In this document: one piece after another, positions 5,174 to 11,852 of the stretch | How positions within the stretch are numbered: position 1 is the stretch's first letter | How the letters are laid out: the number at the start of each line of letters is the position of its first letter | NCBI GenBank assembly: GCA_905480055.1 | Contig: CAJQOW010000233.1 | Span: 1 to 11,852 of the forward strand | DNA from: an uncultured Acidimicrobiia bacterium | GTDB lineage: Bacteria > Actinomycetota > Acidimicrobiia > UBA5794 | Direction of reading: 5' to 3' | Length of the DNA: 11,852 nucleotides | Program-made: the position numbers and the translations under genes | The notes under the pieces: model-generated | Database searches by the model: none | Told to the model about the DNA's origin: nothing | The model's input: the letters and a program-made list of their open reading frames with translations, nothing else

Positions 5174-8100
5174 TGAGAATCGCCACGTACATAGGACTCG
5201 TGGTGCGTCGAGTGTGGGCGAAGAAGGGAATCCTCTTCGGCTCGTTCCTCGGTGCGACGCTTGTGATTGCCCTTCTCGTCGTCGTACCGCTGTACGAGGC
5301 TTCCGTTCAGGCGGTTGATCTCCAGTTCACGATTGACAATGCACTTGCCGAAGAGACAGACGTCACAGCGTTTTCCACCCAGAACGCCTACACGGCTTCC
5401 ACGGGTGAGTTCAACCGAACCGTCGTTGGCGATGCGCAGCAGACATGGCTCCAGCCCTGGTATCCGCTGAACACCGAGCGATCCCAGACACGCGAGTTTG
5501 CGGTGATCCCGTCTGGGCCGGATGCAGCGATCGACTATCTCGCCCTCGCCGAGAGTTGGCGCGAGCTCGTCTGTGCGGTGATCGCCGGTGGCTCGGGTCT
5601 CGGCGACGAGCTTCCGAACTTCTGCGACCCGTTCGATTCACTCGACACCGTCGATACGGGCGGCATCACCGACGTTGAGGAACTCCCGGCGGCCCCCTAT
5701 CCAAGGCCACCCCAGGAAGCGTTGCAAGTCAGGATCTTCACATCGCCAGACCTCGAAGCTGTCCTCGCTGTTACCGACGGAACGTACACCCGGAATGGTG
5801 CGGTGCCCCCGTCACCGTATTCCCCGCTCAAGATCATGATCGGTGAACAGGTGGCAGAGCTGACGGGTGCCGAGGTGGGGGACAGCTTCTTCATCAGGCC
5901 CTTCTCGGGCCTCCCCGAGGTGTTTGAGTACGTGGAAGTCGCAGCGATCGTCACGGCGGCCGACCGAAATGATGCCATCTGGGGTATCGATGACCCGAAC
6001 ACGATGGTGTATCTCGATCAGTTTGTGTTCGACGAATGGCTTAGCGCTGTTGCGACGAGCGCCGATGTCGACCCGTGGCTGCGGGAGGCCCGTGGTCTGC
6101 CTTCGATCAACGTCACGCAGCGGTGGCGGATGCCGCTCGACAAGGACACGGTGGAGCTCAAGGACGTTCAGGAGTTCGAGAGCCGTCTCTCCCAGTTCCG
6201 TGCCCAGGTCGCACGAGACAGCGGTGGAACGATCCCGACGACAACGTTCATCACGATTCTCCTGGACGCTTTCACCACCAGGTCGGTCGTGGTCGGCGGG
6301 CCGATCCTTGCGATGCTTGCCTTGGTTGTTGGTGGTGCCGTCTACTTCCTGGTGTACACCGCCGCGCTCACGGTCGAACGGGAGGGCAACGAGATTGCAC
6401 TCCTCAAGTCGCGAGGAGCATCGTCGTGGCAGACCGTTGGCATCCACCTCGGCGAGTCACTGTTCATTGCGTTCATCGCGGCGCTCGTGGCGCCGGTCGT
6501 GGCCAGGTTCATGGTTGGTCTGACGGGTCGCGTGCCCCCGTTGTCGACGCTGACCGGCGGCGATCCGCTCGAGGTGGCGCAGGTGCGTTCGGTGCTTCCG
6601 TTCATGATTGTCGGCGGTGTGATCGTGTTCATCGCCATGGGAGTGACGATTTTCCCGTATGCCCGTCGTGGGGTCTTGGCACTGCGGGCACTCGCCGCGA
6701 GGCCCGGCACGAAGTCGGTGTGGCAGAAATACAACATCGACATCTTTGCGATCGCGCTGTCGCTGGTACTGCTGATTCAGCTCCGGCTCAGGGGATTCAT
6801 CAACACAACCTCCGATGAGGCAACGCTCGACCCACTGGCCGTGATCTTTCCTGCGCTGCTGCTCTTCACCGGCGCCCTGATCCTGCTGCGACTCTTTCCC
6901 TACGTGCTCAAGTTCGTGGGATGGCTGTTCACCAAACCACAGAACTTGTCGATGGCCCTCACCGGTTGGCATCTTGGCCGCAACCCCGTTCCGTATGGAC
7001 GGCTTGCCCTCCTGGTATGGGTGACGACCGGTCTCGGAGCGTTTGCCCTGACCTATGCGGCGACGCTCGAGCAGTCATACGCAGACCGTGCAGCGTATGC
7101 CGCAGGAGCTGACGCCCGCGTTGTGGGTGTCGGAGCTGGGTGGGCGGAGGCGCCCGACGGAACCGTCGGGACCCCGGTCCTGCGCACCGACGGGGCACCT
7201 CGCCAGTCTGGTCGTCGAGCCGAAACCCTTGCGATTCGTCCTGAAGGGTTCTCCGAGGTGGTGACCTGGCGATCCGACTACGGAGCCGACACCCCCGAAG
7301 AGGTCTTCTCGTTGTTGCGACCCGACGGTGTGGCACCGGATGTTGGCGTCGAGATCCCTGCCGATGCGGCAGAACTCGTCGTTGAATGTGCCGTCGTTCC
7401 GGCAACAAGGGCTCAGGAGGCGTCCGGGGAGACCCTCTTCTCGAAGGACCATCGGCTGCTGATTCGCGTGATCGACGCAGACACGCGGGTGTGGACCATG
7501 GTGGCCGACGCTGACTGCACCGACACGGACTGGTCGACAGTCACGGTGGACCTGACCACCGCGAAGAACACCACCTATTTGCAGCCTCCCCAACCGCCCC
7601 TGGGGATCAGTGCGATGTGGGTGGAGCGCACAGAGACGAGCAACGGAGCGATCGTCGACGGCGACGTGGTGCTCTTCACCGACTTCGTGGCCGTTGGACC
7701 AAGCGGGTCGCTCATCCTGGACCTCTCAGAAATGTCTGCAATCAACCAACTGGTTGTGAACCCTGCCGTGGATGCGTCCCGTGCCGCTCAACGACGCTAC
7801 TCCGAGACCCCCGAGGGCGAAACCCGTGCCACTCAGGACCAGATCGAGGCAGACCCGCTGTGGAGGACCGGTTCGGTCATGTCGTGGACGCTTCCGGAGC
7901 AGCGCACCAGGGCGAACACGGCGGTGCCCCAACTCTGGCGTACTCCACCGGACCTCAAGGTGCTCCTCGATCACGAAGCTGCCGCCATCGCCGGTCTCAA
8001 TCCGGGTTCGAGATCGTCATACTCGGTGGGATCCCAGGTGATCAATGGAGAGATGGTCGGTTTTGTCGACCAGGTGCCGACGACGACGGATGCTCGCCTC

Positions 8101-8760
8101 GAAGGGGTGATGGTGATCGACCTCGACGCATACAACGCTTGGGCCAACGGCAACGCCTCGTGGTCCCTCTCGGGTGCAATTTCACGGGTGGATGGTCCAG
8201 AAGAACTGTGGATGCAAACGAATGACGCTGACGCCGCGATCAGGGTGGTGTCGTCCCAGATGCCTGACGAGCCTGAACAGGTGTGGACGATCGGTGGAGC
8301 CGAAGCAGCGTTCTCGAGCCGACCTGTCCAGGTCGGTCTTGTGGCGATACTGTTCGTGGGCGCAGCGACCGGCGTCGTCCTTGCGCTGGCGGGTGTCACC
8401 GGATACGTGATCCTTGCTGTCAGCCGCAGGGCCAGGGAGATGGGGATCATGCGGTCTCTCGGTTTCGAGCGAGCAAGTGTCGGCGGCACCTTCGCCCTCG
8501 AACAGCTCGTGGTGATTGGACTTGGCGCCGCCATCGGTGTGGCCGGTGGCATCCTGTTGACGGTGATCATGATTCCGTTCCTCCAGCTCGGCGAAACCGG
8601 TTCAGAGATCGTGCCGAGCGTGCTCATCAGCGTCCCAACCACCCAGTTGGTTGCCTATGTGCTCGTCGTCGGTGCACTGCTCATCGTCTCGGTGATCTGG
8701 GCAACGAGACGGGTGTCTGCACGGCCCCTTGCCGAGGTTCTGAGGGAGGTGGACCGCTGA
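5173..8760 (+). CDS. large FtsX-like (ABC3-type) permease, 10 TM, two extracytoplasmic domains
   Basis: 1195 aa. Topology read from hydrophobicity: TM1 about 20-41; a large outer domain about 43-370; TM2-4 about 373-398, 427-447, 475-497; extra TM5-6 about 522-538 and 553-580; TM7 about 609-631; a second outer domain about 633-1050; TM8-10 about 1052-1085, 1108-1138, 1155-1177. This is the ten-helix, duplicated FtsX-domain layout. Both FtsX domains carry the cytoplasmic coupling segment after their first helix: REGNEIALLKSRGASSWQ near 402 and RAREMGIMRSLGFERASVGG near 1089. Such permeases act with LolD/MacB-type ATPases in lipoprotein or peptide export, or as mechanotransmitters for outer enzymes. 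Substrate is unknown. ATG 5173 has only a weak AGGGA 8 bases upstream but overlaps the preceding small ORF. The stop overlaps the next start as TGATG, and the two ATPases downstream are its likely motors. Confidence 0.92.
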   Translation: MRIATYIGLVVRRVWAKKGILFGSFLGATLVIALLVVVPLYEASVQAVDLQFTIDNALAEETDVTAFSTQNAYTASTGEFNRTVVGDAQQTWLQPWYPLNTERSQTREFAVIPSGPDAAIDYLALAESWRELVCAVIAGGSGLGDELPNFCDPFDSLDTVDTGGITDVEELPAAPYPRPPQEALQVRIFTSPDLEAVLAVTDGTYTRNGAVPPSPYSPLKIMIGEQVAELTGAEVGDSFFIRPFSGLPEVFEYVEVAAIVTAADRNDAIWGIDDPNTMVYLDQFVFDEWLSAVATSADVDPWLREARGLPSINVTQRWRMPLDKDTVELKDVQEFESRLSQFRAQVARDSGGTIPTTTFITILLDAFTTRSVVVGGPILAMLALVVGGAVYFLVYTAALTVEREGNEIALLKSRGASSWQTVGIHLGESLFIAFIAALVAPVVARFMVGLTGRVPPLSTLTGGDPLEVAQVRSVLPFMIVGGVIVFIAMGVTIFPYARRGVLALRALAARPGTKSVWQKYNIDIFAIALSLVLLIQLRLRGFINTTSDEATLDPLAVIFPALLLFTGALILLRLFPYVLKFVGWLFTKPQNLSMALTGWHLGRNPVPYGRLALLVWVTTGLGAFALTYAATLEQSYADRAAYAAGADARVVGVGAGWAEAPDGTVGTPVLRTDGAPRQSGRRAETLAIRPEGFSEVVTWRSDYGADTPEEVFSLLRPDGVAPDVGVEIPADAAELVVECAVVPATRAQEASGETLFSKDHRLLIRVIDADTRVWTMVADADCTDTDWSTVTVDLTTAKNTTYLQPPQPPLGISAMWVERTETSNGAIVDGDVVLFTDFVAVGPSGSLILDLSEMSAINQLVVNPAVDASRAAQRRYSETPEGETRATQDQIEADPLWRTGSVMSWTLPEQRTRANTAVPQLWRTPPDLKVLLDHEAAAIAGLNPGSRSSYSVGSQVINGEMVGFVDQVPTTTDARLEGVMVIDLDAYNAWANGNASWSLSGAISRVDGPEELWMQTNDADAAIRVVSSQMPDEPEQVWTIGGAEAAFSSRPVQVGLVAILFVGAATGVVLALAGVTGYVILAVSRRAREMGIMRSLGFERASVGGTFALEQLVVIGLGAAIGVAGGILLTVIMIPFLQLGETGSEIVPSVLISVPTTQLVAYVLVVGALLIVSVIWATRRVSARPLAEVLREVDR

Positions 8761-9602
8761 TGGCTGAGATCATCGACTGCCAGAACCTCATCAAGATCCA
8801 CAAGCAGGGCAACCTCGAGGTTGTGGCCCTTCAGGGCCTGGACCTCGTGATGGAGCAAGGCGAGTTTATTTCCATCGTCGGCGCGTCCGGCGCAGGCAAG
8901 TCAACACTGCTGACCATCCTGGCTGGCTTCGACAAGCCATCTGCTGGAAGGGCCGTGGTCGCAGAGCGTGACCTCACGGACATCAACGCCAAGGACCTGA
9001 CCCGCTACTACCGCAGGGATGTCGGATTCGTATGGCAAGACTTCACACGGAATCTGCTGCCGTACCTCAATGCCATCCAGAACGTGGAGCTGCCGCTCCT
9101 CCTCGGCGGGATCGGTCGATCGAAGCGTAGGGATCGTGCAATGGCGCTGCTCGAAGCTGTTGGGTTGCGCGGCAAGGCGCATGCATCCGTGCACACGATG
9201 TCTGGTGGCGAGCAACAGCGACTCGCGCTGTGTGTGGCGCTTGCCCCTGGCCCGAAGCTGCTGCTTGCCGACGAGCTGACAGGCGAGCTCGACACGGAGA
9301 CGTCGCTGGAGATCTTCGAGTTGCTCCGCCAGCTGTCGCATGAAGGCGGACTGTCCGTGCTCGTCGTTACCCACGATGTGGCAATCGCAAACCGCTCCGA
9401 CCGGGTGGTACGCATTGCAGACGGCCGTATCGCAACACAGTCCCGCCTCGGTGCGATCGAGCACGTGTCTGTGGACAATCGAGGCATGGTGCAGCTCCCG
9501 AGGGACATGATGATCGAGGCCGGAATCGACGAGAGTGTGCGGGTGAAGGTCGTACCCGAAGGACTGCTGCTACAACCCGAGGAGGACACGAATGAGTCTT
9601 GA
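8760..9602 (+). CDS. LolD/MacB-type ABC ATPase with AbrB/SpoVT-like C-terminal tail
   Basis: 280 aa. The ATG begins on the last base of the permease stop (TGATG), with GGGAGG about 10 bases upstream. Motifs: Walker A GASGAGKS 41-48; Q-loop FVWQDFTRN; signature SGGEQQR from 148; Walker B LLLADELTGELD with Asp171-Glu172; switch His205. The ELTGELD and EQQR forms place it with the FtsX/MacB-associated ATPases, which normally stop soon after the IADGRI strand. Here about 55 more residues follow. Residues 236-275 (VSVDNRGMVQLPRDMMIEAG, then IDESVRVKVVPEGLLLQP) match the looped-hinge-helix pattern of AbrB/SpoVT/MazE domains: an N-terminal strand with R-G, then Q-[LI]-P, a helix, a G-[IL] turn, and V-x-V, G-[IL]-L-L-x-P strands. 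The catalytic residues are intact, so it should hydrolyse ATP. The tail may aid dimerisation or regulation. It overlaps the next gene by 11 bases. Confidence 0.92.
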   Translation: MAEIIDCQNLIKIHKQGNLEVVALQGLDLVMEQGEFISIVGASGAGKSTLLTILAGFDKPSAGRAVVAERDLTDINAKDLTRYYRRDVGFVWQDFTRNLLPYLNAIQNVELPLLLGGIGRSKRRDRAMALLEAVGLRGKAHASVHTMSGGEQQRLALCVALAPGPKLLLADELTGELDTETSLEIFELLRQLSHEGGLSVLVVTHDVAIANRSDRVVRIADGRIATQSRLGAIEHVSVDNRGMVQLPRDMMIEAGIDESVRVKVVPEGLLLQPEEDTNES

Positions 9603-10302
9603 ACTTCGGGATGTCTCCAAGACGTACGCCAACGGAGCGATCGGTGCTCGTCATGTCGACGTTGCCGTGGGCGTCGGATCCTTCGTGTCCTTGTTCGGTC
9701 CATCCGGTTCAGGCAAGACGTCCCAGCTCCAGATGCTCGGGCTTCTTCAGCGTCCCGACGAGGGAGAGGTGTGGATCGACGGTGACCGAGTGGACCAGCT
9801 CTCCGACGCCGCGGCGGCGAAGATTCGCCGTTCGAAGCTCGGGTATGTGTTCCAGTCGGCCTCGTTGCTCCGTCTCGCTTCGGCCGGTGAGAACGTCGGC
9901 GTTTCTCTTCGGCTCGCGGACGGCCGCGTGAGTGGGGCCAAGGAGCTGATCGAAGCGGCGCTCGACCGTGTGGGGATGGCTGGCAGAATCGACCATCGTC
10001 CTGACGAGTTGTCGGGTGGTGAGCAGCAACGGGTTTCGATTGCACGGGCGATGGTGCACGAACCCGAGTACCTCATTGCCGACGAGCCAACCGGCGAGCT
10101 CGACACGAAGACCGGTGAAGGCATCCTCGAAATGCTCCGCGAGATCGCGGACGCCGGGACGACCGTGGTGATGGCCACCCACGACCCCAAGGCCCTCAAG
10201 CACGTTGACACCGCCTACTTCGTCGAGTCGGGCACACTCCACCTACCGGATCGCGACGAACTCAATCTCTGGCTGGTCGAAGGCACCGAATTCGTCAAGT
10301 GA
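9592..10302 (+). CDS. LolD/MacB-type ABC transporter ATP-binding protein
   Basis: 236 aa, typical length for LolD/MacB/FtsE-like ATPases. ATG 9592 is preceded by GGAGG 7 bases upstream and overlaps the end of the previous gene. Motifs: Walker A GPSGSGKT 36-43, followed by S-Q where S/T-L-L is usual; Q-loop YVFQSASLL; signature LSGGEQQR from 140; Walker B YLIADEPTGELD with Asp164-Glu165; switch His197 in ATHD. All catalytic residues are present. With two intact ATPases following one double-domain permease, either a heterodimer or alternative homodimers could power it. The C-terminus is plain and lacks the AbrB-like tail of its neighbour, so the pair is asymmetric. It is the last gene of the long operon, with a hairpin 10 bases after its stop. 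Confidence 0.93.
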   Translation: MSLELRDVSKTYANGAIGARHVDVAVGVGSFVSLFGPSGSGKTSQLQMLGLLQRPDEGEVWIDGDRVDQLSDAAAAKIRRSKLGYVFQSASLLRLASAGENVGVSLRLADGRVSGAKELIEAALDRVGMAGRIDHRPDELSGGEQQRVSIARAMVHEPEYLIADEPTGELDTKTGEGILEMLREIADAGTTVVMATHDPKALKHVDTAYFVESGTLHLPDRDELNLWLVEGTEFVK

Positions 10303-10311
10303 TCCGATGGC

Positions 10312-10337
10312 GCGCCTGAGCGACCGAAGTCAGGCGC
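10312..10337 (+). terminator. hairpin ending the ABC transporter operon
   Basis: GCGCCTGA and TCAGGCGC are perfect 8-base arms separated by 10 bases, starting 10 bases after the stop of the last ATPase. There is no U-tract. The placement mirrors the hairpin after the phosphotransferase gene. Confidence 0.5.
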
Positions 10338-10405
10338 CTAGGGGCGGCGGGACCCTCAGCCGAGCACTCTTCCCCAAACCGTCAAGAGGGGGTGGTTGCG
10401 GTCCC

Positions 10406-10411
10406 TACCAT
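10406..10411 (+). promoter_or_regulatory. -10 box of ygfZ (probably leaderless)
   Basis: TACCAT is followed by 7 bases and then ATG 10419. It lies downstream of the operon terminator hairpin. No Shine-Dalgarno is present near the ATG. Confidence 0.42.
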
Positions 10412-10418
10412 CGCCTCG

Positions 10419-11309
10419 ATGGAGAAGGTCGCAGCGACGCCGATGAAACGTGATGTAGTCATCGCGCGCGGCGTCGATGCCCAAGAGCACCTGAACGGCC
10501 AGCTCACCCAGGACATCGCCAGCCTCGAGGTCGGCGAGTCAGCTTGGTCGTTCCTGTGCGATCCCAAGAGCGAGATTGTTGCCCTCCTTCGCGTGACGAG
10601 AACGGAGTCGACGGTGCTCGTGATGGACACCGAGATCGGATTCGGTGCGCGGATTCTGGAACGGATCGACGGATTCCTGTTCCGCATGGATGTGTCATTC
10701 GAGACCGATGTCTGGAACGGAGTTGCCTGGCGAGGTCCGGGTGCGTCCGGCATCGAGTCCGTCGCCCCGATCCACATGAAGTCACCGTGGCCGGGCATCG
10801 ACGGATTGGATGAGATCGGACCGAGCGTTGAGGTTCCCGACGATGCCGAACGCCTCGCCGAGGACGAACTCGATGCGTTGAGGATCTGGCTTGGCTGGCC
10901 ATCGATGGCAGATATCGGCGAAGGGACGACGCCGGCGATGACCGGGATCGTTGCCCACACGGTGTCCTTCACCAAGGGTTGCTACACGGGCCAGGAGTTC
11001 ATCGCCCGCGTCCACTACCGCGAGGCCAAGCCGCCTCGGCGGCTCGTCCAGGTGGGATTCCACCCGTGTGCCAAGCCGTCGCCAGGGGCGCCGATCGTTC
11101 TCGACGGTGAAGACGTCGGCTCGCTCACGACTGTCTCCAACTACCAGCCGGTGGCGTTGGGGTACCTCAAGCGAAGCGTTGATGCACCGAGTGAAGCGAT
11201 GTGCGCCGACACACCCGCCTGCCTCGGCGTACTCCCCGCCACGCTCGCTCCTCGGGAGAAGCCCGCACCTCGCGGCGCATCGTCACCCGTCTCGATCAGC
11301 CCGAACTAG
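10419..11309 (+). CDS. ygfZ: YgfZ/GcvT-like folate-binding Fe-S cluster maintenance protein
   Basis: 296 aa from ATG 10419. This start is preferred to the GTG at 10392 because TACCAT sits 7 bases before it and the upstream nine residues add nothing to the fold. YgfZ/COG0354 proteins are related to the GcvT aminomethyltransferase, bind folate and assist assembly or repair of certain Fe-S enzymes in the cytoplasm. Visible motifs: HLNGQLTQDI at about 24-33, the usual start of the family; CDPKSEIVALLRV at about 47-59; the signature KGCYTGQE at 186-193 with the conserved Cys; and a C-terminal barrel region (LVQVGF, then VGSLTT and ALGYLKR). Length fits the family. The last 35 residues are Pro/Ala-rich and probably disordered. 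It is a single gene facing the VOC gene. Confidence 0.87.
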   Translation: MEKVAATPMKRDVVIARGVDAQEHLNGQLTQDIASLEVGESAWSFLCDPKSEIVALLRVTRTESTVLVMDTEIGFGARILERIDGFLFRMDVSFETDVWNGVAWRGPGASGIESVAPIHMKSPWPGIDGLDEIGPSVEVPDDAERLAEDELDALRIWLGWPSMADIGEGTTPAMTGIVAHTVSFTKGCYTGQEFIARVHYREAKPPRRLVQVGFHPCAKPSPGAPIVLDGEDVGSLTTVSNYQPVALGYLKRSVDAPSEAMCADTPACLGVLPATLAPREKPAPRGASSPVSISPN

Positions 11310-11337
11310 AGCTTCGCTGGCCGGAGGCGAACCGGGA

Positions 11338-11354
11338 GGCCCTCCCCGAGGGTC
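11338..11354. terminator. hairpin between convergent genes
   Basis: GGCCCTC, loop CCC, GAGGGTC: a 7-bp stem with one G-T pair, overlapping the stop of the reverse-strand VOC gene and 28 bases after the ygfZ stop. It could serve both strands. No U-tract is present. Confidence 0.4.
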
Positions 11355-11712
11355 AATGCGGTGGTGTGATGCAGAACTCGTTGCCTTCGGGATCGGCCAT
11401 GACTGACCAACCGAAGTCACCGGAAGCATGGTCGGCGAGCTTTGACCCACCGAGTTCCTCCACCTTGCCGATCAGGGCCGGCGGGTCCTCATGAACGAGG
11501 TCGAGGTGAAGTCGGTTCTTCACAACCTTGTCTTCAGGAACACGCTGGAACGCGAGGTTGGTGTTGCTGCCCGGGATTGCTGTGCAGAAGATGTACTGCG
11601 GATAGCGAGCAGCCACTTCAACGCCGGTGATGGCGCTCCAGAACTCAACGAGCGCTTCGGGGTCGTGGCAGTCGATCATGATTGCGCCGACCGTTGCGTG
11701 GGGGACGGTCAC
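11353..11712 (-). CDS. VOC-superfamily (glyoxalase-like domain) protein
   Basis: 119 aa, one glyoxalase/bleomycin-resistance/dioxygenase-fold domain of the Glyoxalase_6 type. Landmarks: [19 protein letters not shown] at 12-30, the typical first strand and helix; [15 protein letters not shown] at 66-80; VEELGGSKL at 84-92; and DPEGNEFCI at 107-115, the usual end with its conserved Asn-Glu-Phe. His69 and Glu112 sit where metal ligands are usual in this fold, but the reaction cannot be predicted. GTG 11712 overlaps the stop of the upstream reverse-strand frame as GTGA, with only a weak GGGGCGA before it, so it is probably translated by coupling. It converges on ygfZ. Confidence 0.87.
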   Translation of the reverse strand: MTVPHATVGAIMIDCHDPEALVEFWSAITGVEVAARYPQYIFCTAIPGSNTNLAFQRVPEDKVVKNRLHLDLVHEDPPALIGKVEELGGSKLADHASGDFGWSVMADPEGNEFCITPPH

Positions 11713-11852
11713 TGCTCGCCCCGGAAGTCCTTGTGCATCTGCGATGCTGTTGGCCCTCGCTGCCCCTGGTACTTCGAGCCGAGCTCCGGCGATCCGTACG
11801 GAAACTCTGCCGGTGTGCTCATCTGGTAGAAGCTGATCTGCCCGATCTTCAT
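11709..11852 (-). CDS. unidentified gene, partial at the window edge (47 codons visible)
   Basis: A reverse frame open from the window edge ends with TGA at 11709-11711, inside the GTGA that starts the VOC gene. The visible residues begin [11 protein letters not shown], include [17 protein letters not shown], and end DFRGEQ. Whether the ATG at 11852 is the true start or an internal Met cannot be decided because the upstream sequence is outside the window. I do not recognise the family. The four-base overlap with a good gene is the main reason to believe it is coding. Confidence 0.5.
   Translation of the reverse strand: MKIGQISFYQMSTPAEFPYGSPELGSKYQGQRGPTASQMHKDFRGEQ

Noticed and set aside
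5812..6447. Reverse frame of 211 codons opposite the permease
   Set aside because: Shadow of the permease coding sequence with no ribosome binding site.
8283..8759. Upstream extension of the AbrB-tailed ATPase frame inside the permease gene
   Set aside because: The extension is the out-of-frame shadow of the permease C-terminus. The ATPase fold begins at ATG 8760.
10392..10418. GTG start nine codons upstream of the chosen ygfZ start
   Set aside because: The extra residues are not part of the family fold and the -10 box at 10406 would then lie inside the coding region.

Overview
The window is GC-rich (roughly 60-65% by eye), with dense genes, GTG and TTG starts, many short stop/start overlaps, and several operon-head genes that appear to be leaderless. 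Together with an IdeR/DtxR-type iron box this suggests an actinomycete (Actinomycetota). Acidimicrobiia is possible, but nothing here fixes the class. No insertion sequence, phage gene, CRISPR array, tRNA or rRNA was seen.

Layout. Bases 1-294 are the C-terminal end, with zinc finger, of a Fpg/Nei-family DNA glycosylase. A small reverse-strand gene with a clear ribosome binding site (460-720, 86 aa, unknown function) follows. Bases 721-1231 contain no confident gene, only a candidate 33-aa membrane peptide. A reverse-strand siderophore-interacting flavin reductase (1232-1981) has a good iron box over its promoter. It diverges from an APH(6)/hydroxyurea-kinase-like phosphotransferase (2066-2986).

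Bases 3071-10302 look like one operon: an EamA-type exporter, a DppD/OppD-type ABC ATPase, a 34-aa bridging ORF, a 1195-aa ten-helix FtsX/ABC3 permease, an ABC ATPase with an AbrB/SpoVT-like C-terminal tail, and a LolD/MacB-type ATPase. Most junctions overlap or are joined by start/stop coupling. The permease and the last two ATPases should form a complete MacB/LolCDE-like transporter or extracytoplasmic mechanotransmitter. The DppD-like ATPase has no peptide permease or DppF partner in view, and the 34-aa ORF may be what is left of a dppF start. Downstream are a YgfZ/GcvT-like Fe-S maintenance protein (10419-11309) and, convergent to it, a glyoxalase-fold (VOC) protein (11353-11712). The latter is coupled through a GTGA overlap to a partial reverse-strand gene at the window edge.

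The points most worth following are the ABC cassette with three ATPases for one permease, the AbrB-like tail on one ATPase, the iron-box-controlled and probably leaderless siderophore reductase, and the repeated TANNNT box 6-7 bases before the start codon of four genes. No wholly new defence or mobile system was recognised.
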